Shown: one piece after another, positions 11,980-21,120 of the stretch
How positions within the stretch are numbered: position 1 is the stretch's first letter
How the letters are laid out: each line of letters begins with the position of its first letter
Assembly (NCBI RefSeq): GCF_016464365.1
Contig: NZ_JADCUC010000001.1
Span: 434,001 to 498,000 of the forward strand
Length of the DNA: 64,000 nt
DNA from: Sandaracinobacteroides hominis
Lineage (GTDB): Bacteria > Pseudomonadota > Alphaproteobacteria > Sphingomonadales > Sphingomonadaceae
Reading direction: 5' to 3'
Made by a program: the position numbers and the translations under genes
Notes under the pieces: generated by a model
What the model was told of the DNA's origin: nothing
Databases searched by the model: none
The model's input: only the letters and a program-made list of their open reading frames with translations

Positions 11980-12261
11980 GTGGAGAGTTTGGACGCAGGA
12001 CCTGTCACGCTACTGATTACGAACAAGCGCGGCCTGCATGCGCGGGCGAGCGCCAAGTTCGTGACGCTGGCAAGCCAGTTCGAATCGACGGTTACCGTTT
12101 CCAAGGACGGTTCCGAAGTGCTGGGCACATCGATCATGGGGCTGATGATGCTGGCGGCCGCGAACGGTGACCATATCGATGTGCGCGCCGAGGGCGCGGA
12201 TTCGCGCGAGGCGCTGACGGCGCTGGTGGACCTGGTGCAATCGAAGTTCGGGGAAGAGTGA
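11980..12261 (+). CDS. ptsH: Phosphocarrier protein HPr
   Basis: This is the small PTS phospho-carrier. The active-site motif NKRGLHARASAKFV contains phospho-acceptor His (residue 20 from this start), and the regulatory serine targeted by HprK lies in LGTSIMGLMMLAA. There is no ATG: GTG at 11980 gives 93 residues and TTG at 11989 gives 90, which is closer to the usual length; a TTG at 11929 would overlap the EIIA gene. A hairpin terminator follows. Enzyme I (ptsI), often next in line in other genomes, is not in this window. Confidence 0.92.
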   Translation: MESLDAGPVTLLITNKRGLHARASAKFVTLASQFESTVTVSKDGSEVLGTSIMGLMMLAAANGDHIDVRAEGADSREALTALVDLVQSKFGEE

Positions 12262-12262
12262 C

Positions 12263-12283
12263 GCGGGAGGGATAGCCTCCCGC
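12263..12283 (+). terminator. Hairpin terminator after ptsH
   Basis: GCGGGAGG-N5-CCTCCCGC is a perfect eight-pair stem immediately after the HPr stop. The following GCCTGTTTA is only weakly T-rich, so it may be an imperfect intrinsic terminator. Confidence 0.6.
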
Positions 12284-12287
12284 GCCT

Positions 12288-12392
12288 GTTTACCTGTTGT
12301 CGGGCTGGCTTCGCACCAGTTCCAGCCCGCGCCGGGTGATGCGATAGGGCTGCCCGCGATCCGCAGGTCGGGTCTTCGGCAATTCTGCGAGT
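12288..12392 (-). pseudogene. Possible gene remnant (C-terminal fragment)
   Basis: Read on the minus strand, about 33 sense codons end in a TAA near 12288 and translate to LAELPKTRPADRG followed by QPYRITRRGLELVRSQ. This looks like the wing and C-terminus of a winged-helix regulator (a pattern such as G-x-P-Y-x-I-T-x-x-G). An in-frame stop lies just upstream, and no start codon or N-terminal domain is present. It may be the decayed end of a deleted gene, or chance coding potential in a GC-rich spacer. Confidence 0.3.
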
Positions 12393-12408
12393 TAAGGCTT
12401 TGCCTTAA
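12392..12408 (-). terminator. Perfect inverted repeat after bfr
   Basis: TTAAGGC-TTT-GCCTTAA forms a seven-pair stem with a three-base loop, 11 bases beyond the bfr stop. No T-tract follows on the minus strand, so termination would be weak; it may instead protect the 3' end. Confidence 0.4.
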
Positions 12409-12418
12409 TCGCGGCCGC

Positions 12419-12898
12419 CTACGAGCCGGCCGCTTCCGACTGCAACTGAATATAGTTCTGCAGGCCCTGATCCTTGATCATCTGCAGTTGCGTCTCGAGG
12501 AAATCCACATGCTCTTCCTCGGCTTCGAGGATCTCCACGAACAATTCGCGGGTGCCGAAATCGCGGATGGAGTCGCAATAGGGAATGGCTTCCTTCAGCA
12601 GCACAAGCGCTTCGTTCTCCAGCGCCAGGTCCGCCTCCAGGATTTCCTGCACATTTTCGCCCAGGCGCAGGCGGTTCAGCGTTTGCAGGTTGGGCAGGCC
12701 GTCGAGGAAGAAGATGCGCTCCATCAGCTTGTCGGCATGCTTCATCTCGTCGATGGACTCATGATACTCGTACTTGGCGAGCTTCTTGATGCCCCAGTTG
12801 TCCAGCATCCGATAGTGGACGAAATACTGGTTGATGGCCGTCAGCTCGCCCTTCAGGACGGCGTTCAGATATTCGATTGCTTTCTTGTCGCCGCGCAT
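12419..12898 (-). CDS. bfr: Bacterioferritin
   Basis: This haem-containing iron-storage protein assembles into a 24-mer. The 159 residues retain the ferroxidase ligands Glu18 (KGELTA), Glu51 and His54 (DEMKHADKLMERIF), and the haem-ligating Met52. Equivalent C-terminal ligands are in EILEAEEEHVDFLETQL. The start ATG is preceded by GAGG at good spacing. Upstream are a sigma70-like promoter, an FNR-type box over its -35, and an inverted repeat, so expression is probably tied to oxygen and perhaps iron. It is divergent from ileS. Confidence 0.97.
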   Translation of the reverse strand: MRGDKKAIEYLNAVLKGELTAINQYFVHYRMLDNWGIKKLAKYEYHESIDEMKHADKLMERIFFLDGLPNLQTLNRLRLGENVQEILEADLALENEALVLLKEAIPYCDSIRDFGTRELFVEILEAEEEHVDFLETQLQMIKDQGLQNYIQLQSEAAGS

Positions 12899-12927
12899 AA
12901 TCGCCTCATATTTCAGGAGTTGTCCGC

Positions 12928-12956
12928 GATATAGCGCTGTCTTTGATTAAAATCAA
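12928..12956 (-). promoter_or_regulatory. bfr promoter with overlapping FNR/FixK-type box
   Basis: On the minus strand TTGATT and TATATC are separated by exactly 17 bases, a good sigma70-like promoter about 30 bases before the bfr ATG. The -35 lies inside TTGATTAAAATCAA (12943-12956), which matches the FNR/FixK consensus TTGAT-N4-ATCAA perfectly. The site centre is near -28, so binding would be expected to block rather than activate this promoter. Confidence 0.6.
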
Positions 12957-12974
12957 GGAAAATCAGATAGTTAG

Positions 12975-13003
12975 TTGCGAACGGCTTTGAATAGCATTCG
13001 CAA
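12975..13003. promoter_or_regulatory. Inverted repeat TTGCGAA-N15-TTCGCAA upstream of bfr
   Basis: Perfect seven-base arms lie at 12975-12981 and 12997-13003, between bfr and ileS. The right part, GAATAGCATTCGCAA, loosely resembles Fur/Mur sites of alphaproteobacteria. Iron control of bfr would make sense, but the spacing of 15 is unusual for Fur, so the identity is open. Confidence 0.35.
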
Positions 13004-13069
13004 GTCCCTGAGGTGGACGGTTGTGCTGCAGGCTTGCCTGCCGATGGGGATGCTCTAAAGCGGGCCGCC

Positions 13070-15931
13070 ATGACTGATGCATCCCCGGCGGCAGATTACC
13101 GCCACACCGTGTTCCTGCCCGAAACGGGCTTCCCCATGAAGGCCGGCCTTGCCGTGACCGAGCCGCGCCTGCTGGAGCGCTGGGCGGCGGACGATGCCCA
13201 TGCGCGGCTGCGGGAGATCCGCACCGGCGCTGCGCGCTGGATCCTGCACGATGGCCCGCCCTATGCGAACGGCGACATGCACCTGGGCCATGCGATGAAC
13301 CATATCCTGAAGGATCTGGTGGTGCGCACGCGGACGATGATGGGCTTCGACAGCCCCTATATCCCCGGCTGGGATTGCCACGGCCTGCCGATCGAATGGC
13401 GGGTGGAGGAGCTGAACCGGGCCAAGGGGGTGCAGAAGGGCGAGGTCGATTTCATCGCCTTCCGCCAGCAGTGCCGGGATTATGCCGCGCATTGGGTGGA
13501 TGTGCAGCGCGCGCAGCTGAAGCGGCTGGGGATCTGGGGGGATTGGGATAATCCCTATCTTACCATGAATTTCTCGTCGGAAGCTGTGATTGCATCTGAA
13601 CTGATGAAATTCGCCGAGACGGGGCAGGTCTATCGCGGCGCCAAGCCGGTGATGTGGTCTCCGGTGGAGCAGACGGCGCTGGCCGAAGCCGAAGTCGAGT
13701 ATGACGACATCACCTCCACGCAGGTGGATGTGGCGTTCGAGATCGTGGAAGCGCCGAATGCGCCGGAGCTGGTGGGGGCGTTTGCGGTTATCTGGACGAC
13801 AACGCCTTGGACGCTGCCGGTGAACCGGGCTTTGGCGTATGGGGCGGAAATCGAATATGTTGCTAGGCGATATACGCTGTCTACCCTGATTCCTACGCAG
13901 CCAAGAAGTTTAACGCACCGGCCGTCTGCACAACCGGATCCGAATATTGTCTATGTTCTCGCATCTGATCGTGTTGCCGAGTTTGACGAGAAGATAGAGT
14001 TAGCAGGCTACTTCTTTGACCAGGAGGTGTGGAGAGGCCACGGCCGAAATCTAGAAAATGCCGTCGCTTTACATCCTTGGAATCACCTTGGCGGATTCTT
14101 CGCCGAACCGCGCCGGCTGCTCGCTGGCGATTTCGTCACCACGGACGCCGGCACAGGCCTTGTCCACATGGCGCCGGATCATGGCGAGGACGATTTCTAT
14201 CTGTGCAAGGCGCACGGCATCGACCCGAAATTCGTCGTCGGGCCGGACGGCACCTATCAGGCGGACTGGCCGGTTGTGGGCGGGATGCATGTCTATAAGG
14301 TGAATGCGCTGGACGGGCCGGTTTGCTCGGCGCTGCGCGAGGCCGGGGCCTTGCTGGCGGCGTCGGAAGACTACAAGCACAGCTATCCGCATTCGTGGCG
14401 ATCAAAGGCTAAGCTGATCTATCGCTGCACGCCGCAGTGGTTTGTGGCGATGGACCGCGATCTTGGTGACAGCTCGACGCTGCGCGGGCGGGCGCTGAAG
14501 GCGATTTCGGATACCAGCTGGTATCCGAGCCAGGGTGAAAATCGTATCCGGGCGATGGTGGAAGGGCGGCCCGACTGGGTGCTGTCGCGCCAGCGCGCGT
14601 GGGGCGTTCCGATCACGCTGTTCGTGAAGAAGGGGACTGGCGATTATCTGCGCGACCCTGAGGTGAACGCGCGGATCAAGGCCGCCATCGAGGCGGACGG
14701 CGCGGATGCCTGGTGGACGCGCGACCCGCAGGAGTTCCTCGGCAACGCCTATGCCGCCGACGACTATGACCAGGTGACCGACATCCTCGATGTCTGGTTC
14801 GACAGCGGCTCGACCCATGCTTTCGTCACCGAAGCCCGCCTTGGGGCGGAGCAGGCCGATCTGTATCTGGAAGGCTCCGACCAGCATCGGGGCTGGTTCC
14901 AGTCCTCGCTGCTGGAAAGCTGCGGCACGCGGGGCAGGGCGCCCTACAAGGGTGTTCTCACCCACGGGATGACGCTGGACGACAAGGGCCGCAAGATGTC
15001 CAAGTCGCTGGGCAATGTCGTCGATCCGCAGACGATCATCCGCGAGTCCGGCGTTGATGTGCTAAGGCTGTGGGTGGCCTCCACCGATACGTCGGAGGAC
15101 CAGCGCTTCGGCAAGCTGGCCATGCAGACGACGGTGGATGCCTATCGCAAGCTACGGAATACGCTGCGCTATCTGCTGGGTGCGCTGCACGGGTTTTCCG
15201 CTGATGAGGCGGTGCCGGCGGCCGACATGCCGGAGCTGGAGCGCTATGTGCTGTCGCGGCTGGCAGCGCTGGACGCCGAGGTTCGCGCGGCGGTGCATGT
15301 GCATGGCTATAACCGCATGATGGCGGCGATCACGAGCTTCGTGAACCTCGATCTGTCGGCCTTTTATTTCGATGTCCGCAAGGACAGCCTCTATTGCGAT
15401 GCCCCCGGCAGCCTGACGCGGCGGGCCTATCGGACGGTTCTGGCGACGCTGTTCGATGCGCTGGTGGGATGGCTGGCACCCGTGCTGGTGTTCACCGCCG
15501 AAGAGGCGTTTGAGTATCGGCATGGAGCGGAGGCCGGTTCGGTGCATTTCGGCACCTGGCTGGAAATCCCGACCGATTGGCGCGACGAGGCGCTGGAAGC
15601 AAAGTTCGAACGGCTGCGCGAATTGCGGTCGGTCGTGACGCAGGCGATCGAGCCGATGCGGCGCGAGAAGCAGGTCGGATCCTCGAACGAGGTGCGCGTG
15701 CTGCTGCAGCTGCCGGAAGCGGCGGATGTGGCGCTGGTCAATTCGGTGAATTTCGCCGAGCTGTGCATCGTATCTTCGGTGGAGGCCGTGACCGGGGCCG
15801 AGCAGGTGCGGGTGACGATTTCCGATGACGCGCGTTGCGCGCGCTGCTGGCGCTATCTGCCGGATGTCATGCCGGAAACGCAGCTGTGCGGGCGCTGCAC
15901 CGAAGCTGTCGATGGGAAGGCCGCGGCATGA
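13070..15931 (+). CDS. ileS: Isoleucyl-tRNA synthetase
   Basis: It charges tRNA-Ile with isoleucine and edits valine. The 953 residues carry the HIGH-type motif PYANGDMHLGHAMNH, the KMSKS loop DDKGRKMSKSLGN, the CP1 editing domain, and a C-terminal zinc knuckle with CARCWRYLP and CGRC. ATG 13070 is preferred over an upstream GTG (13013) because MTDASPAADYRHTVFLP fits the family. Codons 264 to about 345 (13859-14100), in the editing domain, use many codons rare in the rest of the gene (TTA, CTA, AGA, AGG, ATA) and have lower GC, suggesting a local recombination patch or a variable insertion. It overlaps lspA by four bases. Confidence 0.97.
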   Translation: MTDASPAADYRHTVFLPETGFPMKAGLAVTEPRLLERWAADDAHARLREIRTGAARWILHDGPPYANGDMHLGHAMNHILKDLVVRTRTMMGFDSPYIPGWDCHGLPIEWRVEELNRAKGVQKGEVDFIAFRQQCRDYAAHWVDVQRAQLKRLGIWGDWDNPYLTMNFSSEAVIASELMKFAETGQVYRGAKPVMWSPVEQTALAEAEVEYDDITSTQVDVAFEIVEAPNAPELVGAFAVIWTTTPWTLPVNRALAYGAEIEYVARRYTLSTLIPTQPRSLTHRPSAQPDPNIVYVLASDRVAEFDEKIELAGYFFDQEVWRGHGRNLENAVALHPWNHLGGFFAEPRRLLAGDFVTTDAGTGLVHMAPDHGEDDFYLCKAHGIDPKFVVGPDGTYQADWPVVGGMHVYKVNALDGPVCSALREAGALLAASEDYKHSYPHSWRSKAKLIYRCTPQWFVAMDRDLGDSSTLRGRALKAISDTSWYPSQGENRIRAMVEGRPDWVLSRQRAWGVPITLFVKKGTGDYLRDPEVNARIKAAIEADGADAWWTRDPQEFLGNAYAADDYDQVTDILDVWFDSGSTHAFVTEARLGAEQADLYLEGSDQHRGWFQSSLLESCGTRGRAPYKGVLTHGMTLDDKGRKMSKSLGNVVDPQTIIRESGVDVLRLWVASTDTSEDQRFGKLAMQTTVDAYRKLRNTLRYLLGALHGFSADEAVPAADMPELERYVLSRLAALDAEVRAAVHVHGYNRMMAAITSFVNLDLSAFYFDVRKDSLYCDAPGSLTRRAYRTVLATLFDALVGWLAPVLVFTAEEAFEYRHGAEAGSVHFGTWLEIPTDWRDEALEAKFERLRELRSVVTQAIEPMRREKQVGSSNEVRVLLQLPEAADVALVNSVNFAELCIVSSVEAVTGAEQVRVTISDDARCARCWRYLPDVMPETQLCGRCTEAVDGKAAA

Positions 15932-16434
15932 AGGCGGTTGCCTATATCCTGGCCGCGATCGTGTTCGTGGTGGACCAGCTGGTGAAATATTGGGTGGTGA
16001 ACATCGTCCAGCTGGAAACCCGGGTGAGTATTCCGGTGCTGCCCTTCTTTTCGCTGACCTGGGTGGAAAACCGCGGCGTTTCCATGGGGATGATGACGGC
16101 CGACACTGAGGTAGGCCGCTGGCTGCTGGTGGCGCTGACGGCGCTGATCGCCGTTGTCGTCGCCGTCTGGATCCGCCGGGAAAAGCAGTGGCCCGAGGCG
16201 CTGGCGCTGGGGCTGGTGCTGGGCGGCGCGCTGGGCAACATCGTGGACAGGGTGCGTTTCGGCTATGTAGTCGATTTTGTGCACCTCCATGCCGGACGCT
16301 GGTCATTCTATGTCTTCAACGTCGCGGATGCTGCCATTACAGTCGGCGTCGCGATCCTGCTGATCCGGGCGTTGTTCGGTCGTTCGGACAGCCCCGGTTC
16401 ATCGAATTCCAGTGAAAGAGTGCGTGATGCATAA
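15928..16434 (+). CDS. lspA: Lipoprotein signal peptidase (signal peptidase II)
   Basis: This inner-membrane aspartic protease removes prolipoprotein signal peptides. The 168 residues have four predicted membrane helices and the two catalytic Asp motifs, GNIVDRVRFGYVVDFV, followed by the conserved FNVADAAI. The ATG at 15928 overlaps the ileS TGA. A candidate lipoprotein substrate gene overlaps its 3' end. Confidence 0.95.
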   Translation: MKAVAYILAAIVFVVDQLVKYWVVNIVQLETRVSIPVLPFFSLTWVENRGVSMGMMTADTEVGRWLLVALTALIAVVVAVWIRREKQWPEALALGLVLGGALGNIVDRVRFGYVVDFVHLHAGRWSFYVFNVADAAITVGVAILLIRALFGRSDSPGSSNSSERVRDA

Positions 16435-16870
16435 GGCCGTCTTCCTCCTTCTCCCCGCTGTGCTGCTTGCCGGCTGCAAGAGCAGCGATATCGCCGATCG
16501 CAAGCGGCCCGACGAATTCGCCATCGGCAAGCAGGCGCCGCTGGTGATCCCGCCGGATTATGCGCTGCAGCCGCCGCGCCCCGGTGCACCCCGTCCGATC
16601 GGAGCCGACAGCCAGCAGCAGGCGCTGGAAGCGCTGTTTGGCCCCGGCGTGCAGCTGCCGCCGAAGTCCGAGATCGAGAACAAGATGCTGAGCGATGCGA
16701 AGGCAGTTCGTACCGACACAGGCATTCGCTCGACTGCCGACGATGCCCCCGGGCCGAACGGCACGGCCGTCGTCGACAAGGGCAGCTTCCTGCGCGAACT
16801 GCTGGATGCCCCCGCCGGCACCCGCAACGCCGACATTGCCCGCGTGACCGTGGGCGGCACCGGCAACTGA
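16427..16870 (+). CDS. BamF/DUF3035-family outer-membrane lipoprotein
   Basis: The N-terminus MHKAVFLLLPAVLLAGC is a lipoprotein signal peptide with lipobox LAGC, so the mature protein is anchored at Cys17. The rest (SSDIADRKRPDEFAI, PLVIPPDYALQPPRPGAP) matches the DUF3035 family, which has been linked to the alphaproteobacterial BAM complex as BamF. I assign the family from this motif and its usual position after lspA. ATG 16427 is preferred; an upstream GTG at 16412 is possible. It overlaps lspA by eight bases. Confidence 0.8.
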   Translation: MHKAVFLLLPAVLLAGCKSSDIADRKRPDEFAIGKQAPLVIPPDYALQPPRPGAPRPIGADSQQQALEALFGPGVQLPPKSEIENKMLSDAKAVRTDTGIRSTADDAPGPNGTAVVDKGSFLRELLDAPAGTRNADIARVTVGGTGN

Positions 16871-16877
16871 TCCGGTT

Positions 16878-16899
16878 GGCCGGGCGGTGATGCCCGGCC
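16878..16899. terminator. Bidirectional hairpin between bamF-like gene and HerA-like gene
   Basis: GGCCGGGC-N6-GCCCGGCC is a perfect eight-pair stem located between two convergent genes. It has no T-tract. Confidence 0.5.
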
Positions 16900-16908
16900 C
16901 CGATATGC

Positions 16909-18429
<1,521 letters not shown>

Positions 18430-18492
18430 AATTTGCCTCCGCTGCCTGTATCTTCGGTCAGGCTAGCGGAGGCATGGAACAGATAGAAGTGC

Positions 18493-20151
18493 TTACTGGA
18501 TTTTCACGCCGATGAATCGGCCGGGCGTGTTCCCGCGCTGCACGAACATCAGCACCGTGTCGCGGCCGGCCTTGCGGGCGGCGCTGACGGCATTCGCGGC
18601 TTCCTGCGGGGTTTTCACCGGCTGCTGGTTCACCGAGACGATAATGTCGCCGCGCTGGATGCCTTCCTCGGCTGCGTTGGACGAGGGGTTCACCTTGGCG
18701 ACCACCACACCCTGCACTTCGGCAGGCAGGCGGAGCTGCTGACGAATTTCCGGGGTGAGCGACTGCAGCGTCAGGCCGAGCGACTTGCGCGCGGCTTCGG
18801 CGCCGGGCTGGTCTCCGGCGGCGGGATCCGACGGCTCTACCTGCTCGGGCTGGCCGAGGAGCGAGGCTTCCGTCGGGCGTTCGCCGATGGTGGCCGTGAG
18901 CGTCATCCTCTTGCCGCCGCGCACCACCTCCACCGGCACGCGGGTGCCGATCGGGGTGTTGGCGACGATGTAGGAAAGGCTGTTGTCAGGCGTGACTTCC
19001 TGGCCGGCGACCTTCAGCACCACGTCGCCCTGCTGGATACCGGCGGCGCGCGCCGGGCCGGAGGGCTCAACCGCGGCGACGATTTCGCCGCGATCCTTGG
19101 GCAGGCCAAGCGAGGAGGCGATGGCCGGCGTCATGTTCTGGATCTGCACGCCCAGATAGCCGCGCTTCACCTTGCCGGTGTTGCGGAGCTGTTCGATGAC
19201 AGGCTGGGCGAGTTCGGCGGGGATGGCAAAGCCGACGCCGACGTTGCCGCCGGTGGGCGAGAAGATCGCCGTGTTGATGCCGATTACATTGCCATTGAGA
19301 TCGAACAGCGGGCCGCCGGAATTGCCCTGATTGATGGAGGCGTCCGTCTGGATATAGCGATCATAGGCGCCGCCGCCCTGGATGCCGCGATGCAGGGCCG
19401 AGACGATGCCCGCCGTGACGGTGCCAGAGAGGCCGAAGGGGTTGCCGATGGCGATCGCCCAATCGCCGGGACGGATGCCCATCGAATTGCCGAACTGCAC
19501 ATAGGGCAGGTTCTGGCCATCAATCTTCAGCACGGCGAGATCCGAGAGCGGATCGCGGCCGACAACGCGCGCCTTGTATTCGCGACGGTCTGACAGGGTG
19601 ACGGTGATGGTATCGACCAGCTTCTGCCCGTCGCGGCCGGAAATCACATGGTTGTTGGTGACCACATAGCCGTCGGGCGAGATCAGGAAGCCGGAGCCGA
19701 GCGAGTTGGCTTCACGGGTGACGGGCTGGCCGTCCTCCGTCTGCTGCTCCTGGAAGCGGCGGAACAGTTCCTCCAGATTGGTGCCGGGGCCGAAACGCGG
19801 GAAGCTGCCGACTTCTACGCGCTGGGTCGTGGAGATGTTCACCACGGCCGGCTGCAGGCGGGCCGTGAGATCGGCAAAGCTGACGGGCGCGCCGCGCGGC
19901 GCCATCCCGGCGGGCCCGGCGGTGACCGGCGCGGCGGTGACCGGCCCGGCGGTGACCGGCGCGGCAACCGGGGCAGCAGGCACGGCCTGCGGGGCCGCGG
20001 TCTGGGCGAGGACCGGTATGGTGGCAGCGACCAGGGCAGCGACGCCGGCTGACAGGCCGGCCGTCAACCAGCGCGAGCGACTTTCGCCGCGGCCAGTCTG
20101 GCCTTCATTCTGCCCGGCAGACCGGTCTTGATTCAGTTGGGGTTCGAGCAC
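18493..20151 (-). CDS. degP: Periplasmic serine endoprotease, DegP/HtrA (Do) family
   Basis: This is a periplasmic protease-chaperone. From GTG 20151 (GGAG eight bases upstream) it has a twin-Arg-poor signal sequence (RWLTAGLSAGVAALVAATIPVLAQ), an Ala/Pro/Val/Thr-rich linker encoded by 15-bp tandem repeats, a trypsin-like domain with catalytic His (TNNHVISG), Asp (SDLAVLKIDG) and Ser (INQGNSGGPLFD), and two PDZ domains (about residues 290-380 and 430-540). A TTG at 20202 would add a 17-residue leader. It lies downstream of hflKC on the same strand with a strong hairpin between, which suggests a shared quality-control transcript with attenuation. Confidence 0.94.
   Translation of the reverse strand: MLEPQLNQDRSAGQNEGQTGRGESRSRWLTAGLSAGVAALVAATIPVLAQTAAPQAVPAAPVAAPVTAGPVTAAPVTAGPAGMAPRGAPVSFADLTARLQPAVVNISTTQRVEVGSFPRFGPGTNLEELFRRFQEQQTEDGQPVTREANSLGSGFLISPDGYVVTNNHVISGRDGQKLVDTITVTLSDRREYKARVVGRDPLSDLAVLKIDGQNLPYVQFGNSMGIRPGDWAIAIGNPFGLSGTVTAGIVSALHRGIQGGGAYDRYIQTDASINQGNSGGPLFDLNGNVIGINTAIFSPTGGNVGVGFAIPAELAQPVIEQLRNTGKVKRGYLGVQIQNMTPAIASSLGLPKDRGEIVAAVEPSGPARAAGIQQGDVVLKVAGQEVTPDNSLSYIVANTPIGTRVPVEVVRGGKRMTLTATIGERPTEASLLGQPEQVEPSDPAAGDQPGAEAARKSLGLTLQSLTPEIRQQLRLPAEVQGVVVAKVNPSSNAAEEGIQRGDIIVSVNQQPVKTPQEAANAVSAARKAGRDTVLMFVQRGNTPGRFIGVKIQ
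19918..19968. repeat. 15-bp tandem repeats encoding a Val-Thr-Ala-Gly/Ala-Pro linker in degP
   Basis: The unit GCGGTGACCGGCGCG recurs about three times with small changes, giving APVTAGPVTAAPVTAG in the linker between the signal peptide and protease domain. Such a repeat could change copy number by slippage, lengthening or shortening the linker. Confidence 0.6.
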
Positions 20152-20212
20152 CAGCAATCTCCGAAAGGACGAATTAAGTTGTCGCCTGTTGGGCGGAGCC
20201 AATTTAATGCCC

Positions 20213-20262
20213 GCTGAATGGTGCTTCCCACACGACGAGCCGTGTGGGAAGCCCCGTTCAGC
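20213..20262. terminator. Strong intercistronic hairpin between hflC and degP
   Basis: An eleven-pair perfect stem GCTTCCCACAC / GTGTGGGAAGC (arms 20223-20233 and 20242-20252) is extended by an outer GCTGAA / TTCAGC pair. No T-run follows on the minus strand. It may attenuate or process the hflK-hflC-degP message. Confidence 0.6.
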
Positions 20263-20280
20263 TGAGTAGGCCGCGTGCCA

Positions 20281-21120
20281 TCAGCCGCCGCGACGGCCCT
20301 GGAACTCGCGCAGGAATTCGTTCGACGGGCTCAGCACAACCGAGCTGTTCCCTTGCGCGAAGCTCTTCCGATAGGCTTCCATCGACCGGTAGAAGGCATA
20401 GAAGTCGGGATCCTTGCCAAAGCTTTCCGCATAGACGCGGGCGGCGTCTGCGTCGGCGGTTGCGCGGATGATCTGCGCTTCCTTTGCGCCCTGCGCGCGG
20501 ATGGTGAGAGCCTCCTGCTGGCGTGCGGTGCGCATCCGCTCGAATGCGGCTTCGAGCGGGGTGCCCGGCGGAAGGTCTGCACGCTTGATGCGCACGTCGA
20601 TGATTTCAGCTCCATAGGCCTTGGCCGAGCGGTTCACCGCCTCCTGGATATTGTCCATCGAACGGCCGCGTTCCGGCGACAGCAGCAAGTCGAAGCGTTG
20701 GGCGCCGAGCTCGTTGCGGATGCGCGAGGAAAGGATGCGCGAAAGCTCTTCCGAGAGGCGCTGCTCGTTTTGCACGGTCTGGTACATGCGGACCGGATCG
20801 ACGATGCGGAAACGGGCATAGGCATCGACGACGAGGCGCAGCTGATCGGTGGAGAGCACCGTCTGCGGCGCAATGTCGAGGGACATGATGCGCTTGTCGA
20901 TGAAGATGGCGTTCTGCACGAACGGCTTTTTCAGGACCAGGCCGGCGCCGGTCTGGCCGAAGGTTTCGCCCTTTTCGTAGGTGTTCACGGTCGCGACCGG
21001 GCGACCGATCTGCAGGATGATGGCCTGCTTGTCCTCGGGGACGCGGATCACCGAGAAAAACAGGAGGAGCAGGATGAGGGCGAGGCCGGCACCGCCGGCT
21101 ATCAGGGTGCGCTGGGTCAT
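20281..21120 (-). CDS. hflC: HflC, SPFH/band-7 regulator of FtsH
   Basis: With HflK it forms a membrane complex that encloses and restrains the FtsH protease. The 279 residues have an N-terminal membrane helix (about residues 6-25, LIAGGAGLALILLLLFFSVI), the SPFH domain beginning RVPEDKQAIILQIGRPV, and the helical tail with LTIRAQGAKEAQIIRATADADAARVYAESFGKDPDFYAF motifs typical of HflC. Its ATG overlaps the hflK stop by four bases. Confidence 0.96.
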   Translation of the reverse strand: MTQRTLIAGGAGLALILLLLFFSVIRVPEDKQAIILQIGRPVATVNTYEKGETFGQTGAGLVLKKPFVQNAIFIDKRIMSLDIAPQTVLSTDQLRLVVDAYARFRIVDPVRMYQTVQNEQRLSEELSRILSSRIRNELGAQRFDLLLSPERGRSMDNIQEAVNRSAKAYGAEIIDVRIKRADLPPGTPLEAAFERMRTARQQEALTIRAQGAKEAQIIRATADADAARVYAESFGKDPDFYAFYRSMEAYRKSFAQGNSSVVLSPSNEFLREFQGRRGG

